Made by a program: the position numbers and the translations under genes
Origin: Sporisorium sorghi
Taxonomy: Eukaryota > Basidiomycota > Ustilaginomycetes > Ustilaginales > Ustilaginaceae
DNA: 40,161 bases
Reading direction: 5' to 3'
NCBI GenBank assembly: GCA_023212695.1
Contig: JALCCG010000196.1
Span: forward strand, 1-40,161
Shown: piece after piece, positions 19,640-30,429 of the stretch
How the letters are laid out: each line of letters starts with the position of its first letter
How positions within the stretch are numbered: position 1 is the first letter of the stretch
The notes under the pieces: generated by a model
What the model was told of the DNA's origin: nothing
Databases searched by the model: none
What the model saw: only the letters and a program-made list of their open reading frames with translations

Positions 19640-20451
19640 ATGGCGTCCACGACTTCTACAGGCAGCTTTGCGGCGCGCAGTGCCACTGTGTCGCGCGTCA
19701 CCAACGAGACCAAGATCGAGGTTTCGCTTTCGTTGGATTCGCACCCTACCTTCGCTCCCCAGACCATCAATGTCAAGACCGGAATTGGCTTCCTGGACCA
19801 CGTAAGTAGCACCTTAGACCCACGATCCGACCGCATCGTGGCTGACAAACGTCTTTCTGCATGCAGATGCTTCACGCGCTGGCCAAGCACGGCGGGATGT
19901 CGCTTACGCTCGCATGCGAAGGCGATCTGTGGATCGACGACCACCACACGGCGGAGGACTGTGCGCTCGCGCTCGGCGCCGCGTTCAAGAAAGCCCTTGG
20001 TCCCGTCAAGGGCATCAAGCGCTACGGCACGGGCCATGCGCCGCTCGACGAGGCGCTGAGCCGCGCCGTGATCGACATCAGCTCGCGCCCCTACTGCGTG
20101 GCCGAGCTCGGGCTGAAGCGCGAAAAGATCGGCGACCTCAGCTGCGAGATGATCCCGCACGTGTTCCACAGCTTTGCAATGGAGGCCGGTGTCACGCTGC
20201 ACGTGGATTGTTTGCGCGGCGACAACGACCACCACCGCTCCGAGTCCGCGTTCAAAGCGTTGGCGCTGGCGATCAAGGAGGCCGTAACCAGGACCGGGAC
20301 CGACGACGTGCCCAGCACCAAGGGTGAGTATCGAGCGGCGTGGTAGCGAGGCGCTGCGTGGCGGATGACGGAAAGATGCTAGAAGCTGGTGTGCTGACTT
20401 TGATGATGTTGTTGCTCTTCTCGTTCCGTACGTGCTGCAGGTGTTCTTTGA
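19640..20451 (+). CDS. HIS3: Imidazoleglycerol-phosphate dehydratase, three exons
   Basis: This enzyme catalyses the sixth step of histidine synthesis, dehydrating imidazole glycerol phosphate to imidazole acetol phosphate. Exons are 19640-19801, 19867-20323 and 20441-20451. The introns are 65 bp (GTAAGT...GCATGCAG) and 117 bp (GTGAGT...GTGCTGCAG). The product is 209 residues, of usual length. Manganese-binding His/Glu motifs are visible: [14 protein letters not shown] across the first splice junction, [15 protein letters not shown], and later [15 protein letters not shown]. The final exon is only 11 nt and restores the family ending [10 protein letters not shown]. If intron 2 is retained, the protein ends GEYRAAW instead. 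Exon 1 starts with a short Ser/Thr-rich stretch before the conserved [17 protein letters not shown]. Confidence 0.96.
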
Positions 20452-20692
20452 GTCGCTCCAGACCGCAAGCTCTACAATCGACAGCCCTTCTGTCTCGCAT
20501 CTGTGCGATTGTTGTTCGGTCCTCTTTGATTGCTGGGTGTGACTGCATTGAGCTTTGTCGAGATAGATGAACGAAGCTCTCAATGAGTCGTTGTAGAGAG
20601 CAAGTGGTGCTTAGGTAATCGACAGTCCGCCGCACCCGATTGCTTCATCGGAGGAGACTCTATTTTTGGCCCTGCGACTCCCTGCCGGGGGG

Positions 20693-20739
20693 TTTTTTTT
20701 TGTTTTTTTTTTTTTTTTGTTTTTTTTGTTTTTTTTTTT
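20693..20739. repeat. T-rich tract with interspersed G
   Basis: The run is almost pure T, with single G bases at intervals, about 240 bp after the HIS3 stop codon. Confidence 0.75.
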
Positions 20740-21619
20740 CCACGTCTGTCGATCACACGACAATGAGTTGACCGTGTCTTCCGGCAGCCGCAACGGTCGA
20801 CGTTCCCGAGGCCTCGGTAGCAAAGATGCATTGACAAGTGATTCATCTCGGCTCGATAAAACTTGGGCCACGGTTGACAGTCAGGCATCGCTGACTATAA
20901 TGGCCGACGTGATATTCGAAGTAAGCTGGAGAGAGAAGGAAGATTGAGACCGAAACTGCCCGATCGAGGAACACGGCGATCAGCAGCGTTCGTCGGATCT
21001 CGTCCGCGGCGCTCTTCAAGTTCCAAAGGCCAATGTGCTGGTTTGGTCGCCGTCGCCTTGTCTTGACGCCGAGTCTTGTTGGAAGGCCACTGATCCCCAC
21101 CTCTCGATGAGCACGACGTAGCAACAGCCAGTATGACCCACGAGGATGCCGACTCACAAAAATTTGGAACATGGCGACGAACGTCCAGCGTCGTGATCTC
21201 GCTTCGATCAGTTTGATAGCATCAGATTATGCGTCGCAGCCGCTCCAAGCGCGCTAAGTTGACCTTTAGCGCGTCGCCTTTGTGCATCAACCATCTCAAG
21301 AGAAGGCAACGGGTGACAACGGCTAAGACGAAGCCCTCTACATCCCGTGTGAGCCAAGTCTGGGTGTTGCAGAAGGGTACCAATGACAACGACTTGACAC
21401 TCCGCAGTCATTTTCAGGCACACAAGATGCAGGGCAAGAACCTTGATTTTCGTATTCGATGGATTCGCTCTCCGCCAGGCACCCTCTTATGGCGTGCAAC
21501 ACTTGATAGTGAGCTTGGAGAATACGTCGATGGACCAAGTTCGCTTGTTTTTCGTCCCAGCTCAGCTCAGCATGTTGATGTCTGTCTTACCATCAAACCG
21601 CGTTCAGCGTTGATTTCGA

Positions 21620-21622
<3 letters not shown>

Positions 21623-21673
<51 letters not shown>
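21623..21673. repeat. Poly-T tract (T51)
   Basis: This is the longest homopolymer in the window. I looked for a short duplication on either side that would mark a minus-strand retroelement tail and found none. Confidence 0.85.
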
Positions 21674-22058
21674 CTCTCGTTCGAAACAGCCGTAACGAGA
21701 CACCGAAAAAACTTTCTTAAACGATCAAAATTCGCCGGTGCGTTACTTGCGTATGGGAGAGTCGATGTGGCTCTTGGTATGACGCTGTAACAATACTCGA
21801 GAGTGCCGAGAACGAGGTCAGGAGGGTGGGACCAAGGGTGCCGCCAGTGCGAGAAAGCCAGCGAACAATAAGCGGCCAGCCCGGTGTCGGACACTGGAAT
21901 AGAGAAATCGATGGCGGGATCAAAGGTCTCGCTGAGGTTGAAGAGAACACCGCACACCGCAAGCCACCGAAATTCTTACGCCCTCTCTTTCTTTTTCCCT
22001 CATCGTCGTCGCAACAAGAGGAAAGCACAAGCAGCCTCGTCAAGTCCACAGTCTCGTT

Positions 22059-22078
22059 GCCAGCCAGCCAGCCAGCCA
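22059..22078. repeat. GCCA tetranucleotide repeat
   Basis: There are five perfect GCCA units in the spacer upstream of the FAM72-domain gene. Confidence 0.85.
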
Positions 22079-22889
22079 GGGTCTCATTTTGGTGTGCTCG
22101 GCCCGCTGCGCCTCAGCCTCAGGGCGTCACTCCCACTTCGTTTGCCTTGTGCCTTGTTGCGAATGAGGTTTCGCCCGCTCGAGATGAAGTCACTGCATCG
22201 TCTCAAAGTCCCAGCCTCTCTTTGCCTGTGCGACGTTGGCGTCGCCCGTAAGAACAGATCTAGTCAACTTGAAGCGAGACGGCAAGAGCAGCAGCAGCTG
22301 CTTTCATGCAACGCAAAGAGCGCAGGTTCGTTAGCGCCTTGCAGAACTGGTTCCTTTTCCTCGTCTGCTGTTAAGGCCGAATCACACTGTCGTAGCGCCT
22401 CAACGACGCGCCGACTAGTCACCGGCGCTAAAAGTTTCATCGATCCTGGGTCTTGTCTGTCTGAGACTTGGAAGAGGGTGCGGTGCGCAGAAGGGCTCGA
22501 ACGAATCGTTTGCTCCCTGCTCTTCTTCCCTTGCTCTTCTTCCCCTTTCAAGCTGTCTGCGATCCGTGGCTGTGATGTCGTGGGTGTTGCATGGTTTCGA
22601 GGGCTGATGCAGCGCTTGCGGCGCTTGATCGCTCGCTCGCTCCCCTTCATTATGCTAGTGCAGCAGCATGAACCCTCTCTCCTCTCTGTCTCGTGTGTGC
22701 TTCTGCTGCACTGCTCTTTGACCCTGCAGCTCATGTGCAGATGAGAGAGCAGCAGCCGAAGCCCACACAATGGCGGCAAGTTAAAGCCAGGTTCAGGGTG
22801 TCCAGACCACCTCGACCCGCCTCTGTTCTTGTGCGTTTACACCCTGTAACAGCCTGTCTCACGGAGCTTGATCGTCGCCAAAAACATAC

Positions 22890-22908
22890 CACACACACAC
22901 ACACACAC
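22890..22908. repeat. CA dinucleotide microsatellite
   Basis: There are about nine to ten CA units. It lies in the spacer upstream of the FAM72-domain gene. Confidence 0.85.
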
Positions 22909-24169
22909 CCAAGCCGAACCCTTTGTAGGCCTTGCCCATGTCGTCTGCGATTGCCATCATCATGATTTCGAAGCTGTCTCACCTTTGGTCGGCATTGCTG
23001 CCTCGCTTCCTTCCTGTTGCAAAGCCAAGCCCACCGCACACAGCCGGTAGTGTGGATCCCTTTGGACCGGGGGCGCGGGCAGGACTGCGTGTTGGTGGCC
23101 GCAAACTGCACTTGATCGGACAGGCATGGTACAATGATTCGAATCTTGTCGCTGGCCCCCCTGTTGCTATTGTCCTTGGCCATCACAAGCCTGGCGGCTC
23201 CCGGATGCCACCGCCCCTGCCCTCTCTGTAGGCCCGCCGCCCAAGGGTGGGGTCACAGCGCTGCATGAGAGACTAGTGTGTGGTTTCAATCAAAGCTCAC
23301 TCGGGACTGGTCCCTCCTGGACGGCGCTGTCGTTTGCCGCTCCCTCCCCTTTGCTCCTCCTGCCTGAGACCGAACCCTGCACCTCGTATCTCATCAGGCG
23401 TCTAGCTCCAGGTCGGTGCTTCTCATTGCACTTCTTGGCTGCTTGCTGACTATTAGCTCGCTAGCCCGCCAGCGCTGTAACTTGATATTCGTGACCAGCT
23501 GGCGGCGGGACAGCGCTGTTCGCTTCTTCTCGATCCATTTCGCCTCAACACCGTTTGAACCCCGGCCTGTCTCGCCTGCCTCTGCCTCCTGGATCGCTTG
23601 GCTCCCTCTCGCCGTGTGCTGCCGGTGTAGCGTCGCTCCGTCTCGGTCCTCACCCATCTTTCGCCCTAGCCGACCTGTATCCGCTCCTCTCTGCACACGT
23701 CGTCTGAGCTTCCTTCCCTTTCGATCAACACATACAACCTCTCCGGACGAACGCTTCTTCCCATCTTGTCTCCACCATACCTTCCGCACATATCATCATC
23801 ACCCATCAACTCGCTGTCGCATTCGTCCTCCGTCACCGCCTACTACTTCTTGCCGTCCATTGTCGTCTGACCCGCCTCTCTTGCCCAGCACGACAATCTA
23901 CACAGTAGCCGACAACAGCGCAGCACAAAAAGACAAGAAGCGACCCGTTACCATCACAGCTTCTCTGCACAACGCCTTCGCCCTGACAGCAGCCACAACC
24001 CACTCTGCATCCTTTCACCGCCCTCTAACATCACATCCAACACCTTCATCGCCTCAAGCGTTGCTCTGCATCACCTCGCTTGCTCTTCGGAAGCTGGACT
24101 GAGGCTACGCATCAAGGTTGCTGCTCAACGCCAAGAGTCCACGCCCGCTTCATTGAGGCTGCAGATCTC

Positions 24170-25019
24170 ATGTCCGACAGATCTGCTGCGACGCCTTCGT
24201 CAACCGCCCACTCTGCTGCATCGCTGTTGCCTTCTTGGCCACAACTGCCTCGTCCAGCCTACGCAGTCGCTCCTATCCCCGCCTCGAGCTCTCGATCTCT
24301 CTCGGCTCGTTCTGCTGTCAGCACCTCGTTGCGCTCGCCCGACTACGAGAGATCTGCGCCTTACCCGTCATCGAGACCTTCTCGCCCCGAAGTGTCTTAC
24401 GCTCCTGCTTCATCGCAGACTGCTCCCACCATGCACGAGGCTGAGCTGTTCCGCACACGCGAAGCGCTCCATTCGCACATGTCGCAGCGACACCAGTCTT
24501 CGTCGTCGCGCCAGCCTCCACCGCAGCCGCAGCGCAACACCTCGAGCAGCCCTCAGAGTACCTCGTCGAACGCTGCTGCTTCCAACGCGCAGTCGTGCAG
24601 CAAGGAGGCGCAGCACAAGGTGTACCTGCTCAACTGCAAGCACTGCGGCAACTTCTTGAGTGATCGTGGCATGAAGGCGGTTCTTCTGCTCAAGCCCAAC
24701 ATCACGCTGTACAGCACCGACATTGTCCCCTCGACGTGCGGGCCCTTCTTTGCCGGATCGACGTTCCACGGCGGCATGGACTCGAACGAGCCGCCGGTGG
24801 AGCGAACGTGCCAGTGCCTGACGCAGAGCCTGGGCTGCTACGGGTGTGGAGCGCAGGTGGGGTACAACATCATCTCGCCGTGCGCGCGCTGTACGAGCAG
24901 CGTGATGAAGCACTCGAGGAGCTCCAACGGCCATCGTACGGTGCTGCACTGCTCCGAGATTGCGGTGCGCGAGCGTCGGTACATTCCGGGCGAGCCGGGT
25001 GTTCGGGCTCAGCCGGCGC

Positions 25020-25055
<36 letters not shown>

Positions 25056-25486
25056 AGGTGCACCTGAGTCCGACGCCGGGTCACGCTGAAGCGCTGTTCG
25101 ACGAGCAGCTGGGTCAGACGTCGCAGCTGGAACTCTTCCGTCATAGCAATGTGTCTCGTCGAGACATCTACCGGCTGCAGTTTGGCCTGGACGAGGACGA
25201 GCTGGAAGCGGAAAAGGCCGAGATCAACGGCGCGCACCACTACCAGCATCCGCAGCAGTACATGGCTCGAGACTCGCGCGGCGCTGGATATCCGCCAGCC
25301 CACGATGTGAGTGGTACTTCGAACAACGGCGTCAGGAGCTCTGCGGGCTCGTCGTCGTCGGCCAAGCGCGGCCGTGTGCTTCGTCGGGGTGACACGCTGT
25401 ACTGGAGCGACCTGATCGCTGGCGGCGAACGAGCGCAGCCGTTTGATCCAGACCCGATCCTCGAGAGGCCCATCGTCGGGAGGTAG
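24170..25486 (+). CDS. FAM72-domain protein
   Basis: This 438-residue protein has a FAM72-like cysteine-rich core at about residues 150-265. The core reads LLNCKHCGNFLSDRGMKAVLL, then LYSTDIVP, then TCQCLTQSLGCYGCGAQVGYN, then SPCARC, then LHCSEI. The spacing of CxxC pairs suggests zinc binding, and GMKAVLL and FSTDI-type segments match animal FAM72, a roughly 150-residue protein linked in vertebrates to proliferation and to control of uracil-DNA glycosylase. The fungal protein is about three times longer, with a Ser/Pro-rich N-terminus (1-150) and a C-terminal tail carrying a (GCT)n-encoded polyalanine run near residues 284-295. A conserved-looking ending is GDTLYWSDLIAGG. The ATG at 24170 is used; the frame upstream has no ATG. 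Its function in fungi is unknown to me. Confidence 0.85.
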
Positions 25487-26218
25487 ACGAGATGCTGCCT
25501 TTCGTCGTTCGTCTCGAAAGCAAAACCTGTTACAATCTGCATGCTCGGCCATCTTTACATCAAAACGCCAACCCTCTTAGTTGCTCTAATGTTTCCTCTA
25601 ACTATGCCCCCCTCTCCCTAGTAGTTGTCCGACCCATACTATCATTGCAACTCTGTCTCTATTATATCTTGCATCTGCCTCGTCTAATATCTAAGTCCAA
25701 TACACGCTCTTCTCGTAACCCTACGAGTATGCATGGTCTCGCTCGCCAGACCTTGAAGCAGCCCTCGGTGGCCTCCTTCGTCAGCTCCAAAGACACCCTT
25801 CCATCCGCTTTGTTTGTACGCAATGACAGCTTCTTGCGCTGATCTCGTCGCCATTGTCGACGTCTGCATCCGAACCAGAGTTTGACTCAGCAGAAGCGGC
25901 AGCACCGACTTGGTAGGATGAGAAGCCAAATTTTTTTTTTTTTGTTGGTGAAAATCCTCCACTCTCTGTGTTGGTCACAAGCGAGAGGAGACCCTGCAGC
26001 AACATGCAGAGTCACAGGTTGGCGCTCTCTCGACATGAAAGGGGCTCCCTCGCCTGTGATTTTCTCGAATTTCACGCGACTTGGGCCCAAATCGGGCGAG
26101 GCAGCACATTGAGAGAGGCACATGTGATTTCAGAGAAAGCGCCTCAAACACAGCATCTGGCACATTCATCTTCTCATCCACCATCTCGACCAGACCCTTG
26201 GCAGGGGAAGCACACATC
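25487..26218. other. FAM72-BTB spacer, nothing recognised
   Basis: This 732-bp region lies between two plus-strand genes. It contains a T12 run near 25930-25941. No protein-like frame or RNA gene was recognised. The BTB frame stays open upstream of its ATG to 26081, without another ATG. Confidence 0.5.
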
Positions 26219-29200
26219 ATGCAGCATCACATCTACGAGCTTGGTCTGCTCGGCGGACGATGCTCAGACATCCGCATCAGGGCATTTGGCCGCATCTATC
26301 ATCTGCATCGCCTCGTCCTCATCCAGTCTGGTTTCTTCCGTGCCATGCTCTGCGGCGGATATGCGGAGGATCTCGCGGCCGCCTCTGTCGCAGCTACACT
26401 CAGCAAAAACAACAGCCATCGCGAGACGAACGCAAACGTCAACACATCGCCTTCTTCCACGCATGCCTCTTCTAATTCTCACAAGGATGTTGACAATGAC
26501 GTGGTGGAACTGCATTTCGACGATCCCAACATCAGCAGGGCCGCGTTCGAGTACAGCATCGCAAGGCTCTATGGTGACGGTCCCAAGCTGGTGCTGCCCT
26601 TCTGGTCGACACCTTCGTCTGATCATCCCTTCTCGCCCGCACTCACTATGCGTTTGTCTCAATCCACCGACCTGCAGCTGCGCAACTTGCTCATCGACAA
26701 GCGCTCCCACCCAGCAACGCCTCGCTTTCTTCTTTCGCTTCTAGCTACTTCCATCTACCTCAACATTCCTAGTGTCACTGCTCAGGCACTCACCCTCGTC
26801 CTCTGCTCCCTCACGCCATTCACAGTGACACAGTATCTTCGTTTCGCCATCGGCTACGGTATCGAGGGGACGGACTTGCATAGATCTGCGTCGGACGAAA
26901 TGCTCCACGACCTCGATGAATGGGATTGGGAGCTAGAAGGTCCCGCACGAACGTTAGAGCAGATTGCACGCCTCGATCCGCTCTCCACCTCCTCTCCGCA
27001 ATCACAGACGAATCGACACTTCAGCAATCGTGACACCGCAGCCTCGGACGACTTTGCGGCCGACTTCTCCAGCAAGCTCCGCGTAGCATCATCTTCTCCT
27101 GGATCGAGGCGAGAGTCTACCACGTCTGCTGCGCCACCACTCCATCCGGGTGGCCGTGACGAGAAGCGCTCCGCTCAAAAGACGCCGGGCTTCTCCGAGT
27201 CCGAACCTGCCGGTCTGGCCATGCACACTTCAGACTCCATCTCACCAGAGTACCAGTACGGCCTCACAGCAGACAAGATCGGCGAAGCCTGTGTCTGCTG
27301 GTACGCGCGCTGGGGCCTCGACATCTTTGAGCTAGAGTGCTCCATGGAGCGCGAGCGCATCGTCGAGATCGAAACCTGGATCCGCATGTGCAGGGAGGAT
27401 CGCGATTTCGGCAGGCTGGCGCTGCTACGCGACCGCCTTCACACCGGTGACGTTGATCTTTTGCACACCTCGATGCTCCCTCGAGGTCGGATGCCGGATG
27501 CGGATGAACGCATGCCTTCGCCCCGGCTGCGGGTCTGGTCGTATCCCTCGATGCCGAGTGCGTGGGTGCGCGCCATCATCTCGTCCGATGGCTTCTTTGT
27601 GCCTTCGGAGTTGCACAGGTACGAATTTGCAAAGAAGGTCGTCGAGTTCAGACGCAAGCAAAAGGCTCTGATCAATGTTCTGGATCGTATGATCGAGGAA
27701 TGGATGCAGCAAGATGAAGAGGAAGACACTAAGAAGCAGATGGATGCTTCCGATTCCAGCAAAAAGATGGGAACGGCTCCGAAAGCATCGAGCTCCAGCG
27801 CAGCCTCTTCAGATGCCGGAGACGGCTTCGGTTTCAAGGCTTTTCGCAGAACCACCTCTTCAGCCGACGAAGGCGACGACGTGGACGCTGCCACCACGCC
27901 TCTGCAAGAAGCTTGGAATGACGGCATGGACTCGACCACCTTTTCCGCCTCGCCCGACGAAGACGAAGCCGAGTACGAGGAGCTCTTCACTTCGGGCATC
28001 TACTATTCGCACATGCCTTTCCAGGCGCTCAACAAGATCAGCACCGATGTCTCACCCACCACCGGCCGATCCTACACACCGCTCAACGTGCTCCAAGCCG
28101 CTTTGTGGGTGAGCAACGAGCTCAAGACGCACATCTTGTCGAGTGTTAGTTCCGCGCGCCCAAGCTCGAGTGCGGCGCCAGTTCATGATGCCGACACGGC
28201 AAGCGATATTGCGTCGCACGAGTCCGACCACCCTTTGGCGCAAGACCGGGACGGCGTGGGCGAGCTCGGTGTCTCGAGCTCTATCGTGCACTTCCGAGAT
28301 GCGTTTGAGTCGACCATCCTTGCTGCCAACTCGCAGCGACGCTTTTCTCGCAGTCGGTCGGGCACGCCTGGCTACTTGGGTGACGATCCTGACGCTACGC
28401 ACAGTTTTGGGTCCACTTCGGGTCTGGGAGGTCTAGCCGCGAGCCCGCTCATGTTTGGAGGCTTGGGCGGGGGAAAGGCCGGCCTGCTGAGCAAGAAGTA
28501 CTATCTGGTGCCTTCGGACGATACTGTGCGTTTTGGCGATGGCCTCACCTCGGTGATGGGTTCCGTTGTGCCCAGCTCTTCCACCGCATCGCGCGCTGCG
28601 GGCTCTGACGACGAACGAGCCCACACGACTGCCGCGTTCGCAGACGATAATCTGGGACCCTCAGGCACGGCAGCGATCCAGATCCCGCACACTTTGCCCA
28701 TCCAAGCCGTGATGCACCACGATGCCGCCAATGCATCCACGCAACGACGCGACCGAGCGCACTACTACGGCATTGCCAACGACGTCGCCACAGGGCGCGA
28801 GCTCGGAGAGTATGCGTATCGACACCTGTCTTCAACCGCAGAAGCAACATCGCGCGGGCCGATGAGTTCCGCATCGCCCTCGCGCCCATTCGACGAGAGC
28901 GATGCACGTCGCTCCATGGCAGGCGAGTTGGGCGGCGCACGCTCGCACGACCCCAACGAGGACGTGGACGACGCCGATGTCGAGTCGGTCGACTCGAGCG
29001 GCGTGTCGCCCGAGCGGTGGAGCGGCTACGAGCCCATGCGCGTCGGCGTCGAATTTTTCGGGATCGACAAGCTGCAGGAGAAGCAGCGGCTGTACTCGCC
29101 CACGTTCTTCTACGCCGGCAGCGTGTGGAATTTGTACATCCAAGTGGTTAAGAAGGTCAAGGGCATCCAGCTCGGCATCTACCTGCACAGGCAGAGTCTG

Positions 29201-30142
29201 ATGGAGCAGCTGCCGCCGCCGTCGGCGCCGACGGTGGTAGAGGGGGAGGCGGGTGCGGCGGCGGGTGCGGCAGAGGCGGGGTCGCGGACGAGTATGCAGC
29301 GTGACGCTGGGGGTTCGACGACGCCTCGTGGTGTTGGCAGAGGGGAGCAGAACGACGCGGCGGGTGGGTGGAGGAATGGTCGAGCGACACAGCAGGCGGC
29401 GACGTCGCGCAGCTCTGTGTTCGCAGGTCCTACGGTGGACGATGCCGTTGCCGCAGGTGAAGGAGCAGGTGCGAACGGCAGCTTTTTCGATACGAGCTTT
29501 ACCTATCCCGTGACCTCTCCCGTGCGTTCGGTTGGGAACGGCTTTGCTTCTGGCACGGGTGCGGGGAGCACGCTGACGCTGCCGAGCGGGCGTAGCGTGA
29601 CTCGGATGGGTGGCAACACTGGAGGCTCGCCGATGCGGAACCCGCTGCACGATCCGTTCGCCTCAGCTGTCGAAGGCGAAGGCACGATGTCGCCAGCCGA
29701 GAGCGCCGCCGCTGGTCCTGGGACGACGGCAGGGCTGTCTGCGCTCGCCGACCTAAGCACGCTGCATCTCAGCGACCCGGCGGTGCTGACGCACAGCTAC
29801 CCCAACGACCCGAGCACACGCAGCACCGCCCCACGCCCGCCCATCATCCCGCTCTACCCCGGCGGCCCGTCGGTGTACCAAACCTGCCCGACACCCGCCA
29901 TCCCCTACCGCGACCCGCGCAAGGAACTCCGCGCGTACTTCTCCATCCACTGCCCCAGCCCCCTCGGCACCGCTTTGACCAAGTTCAGTTCGGGTCCGGA
30001 CAAGTTCACGATCAGCCAGAGCTGGGGCTGGAAGTCGAGCAGTCTGTTGGGCACGGTGTGTCTCGAGGACGGCGAGCTGGATAAGGGCAGAGCGGGGTTG
30101 TGGTTTAGGTTTCGGTGTGTGTGTACTATTGGGCTGGTGTGA
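26219..30142 (+). CDS. Large BTB/POZ-domain protein
   Basis: The frame is uninterrupted from the ATG at 26219 and gives 1307 residues. A BTB/POZ fold lies at the N-terminus: GGRCSDIRIRAFGRIYHLHRLVL at the start, then GFFRAMLCGGYAEDL, a hydrophilic insertion of about 40 residues, ELHFDDPNISRAAFEYSIARLYGD and a following helical region (SIYLNIPSVTAQAL). Such domains commonly mediate dimerisation or bind Cul3 ligases. Two further conserved-looking blocks are separated by disordered Ser/Gly/Ala-rich segments: EYQYGLTADKIGEACVCWYARW near residue 345, and RVGVEFFGIDKLQEKQRLYSPTFFYAGSVWNLYIQVVKKVKGIQLGIYLHRQS near 940-995, the second resembling a MATH- or SPRY-like sandwich only by its position and alternation. 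Partner and pathway are unknown. The gene is convergent with the ORP gene, 287 bp away. Confidence 0.8.
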   Translation: MQHHIYELGLLGGRCSDIRIRAFGRIYHLHRLVLIQSGFFRAMLCGGYAEDLAAASVAATLSKNNSHRETNANVNTSPSSTHASSNSHKDVDNDVVELHFDDPNISRAAFEYSIARLYGDGPKLVLPFWSTPSSDHPFSPALTMRLSQSTDLQLRNLLIDKRSHPATPRFLLSLLATSIYLNIPSVTAQALTLVLCSLTPFTVTQYLRFAIGYGIEGTDLHRSASDEMLHDLDEWDWELEGPARTLEQIARLDPLSTSSPQSQTNRHFSNRDTAASDDFAADFSSKLRVASSSPGSRRESTTSAAPPLHPGGRDEKRSAQKTPGFSESEPAGLAMHTSDSISPEYQYGLTADKIGEACVCWYARWGLDIFELECSMERERIVEIETWIRMCREDRDFGRLALLRDRLHTGDVDLLHTSMLPRGRMPDADERMPSPRLRVWSYPSMPSAWVRAIISSDGFFVPSELHRYEFAKKVVEFRRKQKALINVLDRMIEEWMQQDEEEDTKKQMDASDSSKKMGTAPKASSSSAASSDAGDGFGFKAFRRTTSSADEGDDVDAATTPLQEAWNDGMDSTTFSASPDEDEAEYEELFTSGIYYSHMPFQALNKISTDVSPTTGRSYTPLNVLQAALWVSNELKTHILSSVSSARPSSSAAPVHDADTASDIASHESDHPLAQDRDGVGELGVSSSIVHFRDAFESTILAANSQRRFSRSRSGTPGYLGDDPDATHSFGSTSGLGGLAASPLMFGGLGGGKAGLLSKKYYLVPSDDTVRFGDGLTSVMGSVVPSSSTASRAAGSDDERAHTTAAFADDNLGPSGTAAIQIPHTLPIQAVMHHDAANASTQRRDRAHYYGIANDVATGRELGEYAYRHLSSTAEATSRGPMSSASPSRPFDESDARRSMAGELGGARSHDPNEDVDDADVESVDSSGVSPERWSGYEPMRVGVEFFGIDKLQEKQRLYSPTFFYAGSVWNLYIQVVKKVKGIQLGIYLHRQSLMEQLPPPSAPTVVEGEAGAAAGAAEAGSRTSMQRDAGGSTTPRGVGRGEQNDAAGGWRNGRATQQAATSRSSVFAGPTVDDAVAAGEGAGANGSFFDTSFTYPVTSPVRSVGNGFASGTGAGSTLTLPSGRSVTRMGGNTGGSPMRNPLHDPFASAVEGEGTMSPAESAAAGPGTTAGLSALADLSTLHLSDPAVLTHSYPNDPSTRSTAPRPPIIPLYPGGPSVYQTCPTPAIPYRDPRKELRAYFSIHCPSPLGTALTKFSSGPDKFTISQSWGWKSSSLLGTVCLEDGELDKGRAGLWFRFRCVCTIGLV

Positions 30143-30156
30143 GGCGAAGGAGGAAA

Positions 30157-30201
30157 GGGAGGAGGAGGAGAGGGAGGAGGAGGAGAGGGAGGAGGAGGAG
30201 A
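30157..30201. repeat. Three 15-bp tandem repeats in a polypurine tract
   Basis: The unit GGGAGGAGGAGGAGA occurs three times without mismatch, inside an uninterrupted 66-nt purine run (30146-30211). It lies between the stop codons of two convergent genes. Confidence 0.9.
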
Positions 30202-30429
30202 GGAAGGAGGGTTGGGCGGGTTGAAATGGACTGCGTTAAATACACGTTGTGAGACCGAGTGTGAGAGAGTGAGACTGAAGCTTTGCGAGAGTGTCAGAGT
30301 GAGATTGAGATTGAGCAATGGGAACCTGACATGTGAGAGAGCGAGACTGATGAGAAGTGAGATGGTGTGAAGTGTACCAACGTGAGAGAGAGCAAGAGGG
30401 TTTACACAGGATCCGAGGAGGGGGCAGAT

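Larger units (their letters stand above)
20452..24169. other. 3.7-kb spacer without a convincing gene
   Basis: No frame here has a recognisable protein or gene-like composition on either strand. The region holds T-rich tracts (20693-20739 with interspersed G; T51 at 21623-21673), an 8-bp stem hairpin (21250-21257 with 21266-21273), a GCCA repeat (22059-22078) and a CA repeat (22890-22908). From about 23400 it becomes strongly C/T-rich, like the leader of the following gene. It could be a large promoter, or contain a non-coding transcript or decayed element that I cannot recognise. Confidence 0.55.

Noticed and set aside
19480..20583. 367-codon minus-strand frame across HIS3
   Set aside because: It is antisense to all three HIS3 exons, with no family resemblance.
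21623..21673. Poly-T as the tail of a minus-strand LINE or SINE
   Set aside because: No target-site duplication, no element body and no shared flank with the other T tracts at 4286 or 20693.
21884..22744. 286-codon plus-strand frame in the long spacer
   Set aside because: It opens at GTG, not ATG, has a Ser/Arg/Leu/Cys-rich random-like composition, and no domain or homologue comes to mind.
28832..29650. 272-codon minus-strand frame opposite the BTB gene
   Set aside because: It is an Arg/His-rich antisense shadow of the BTB coding sequence.
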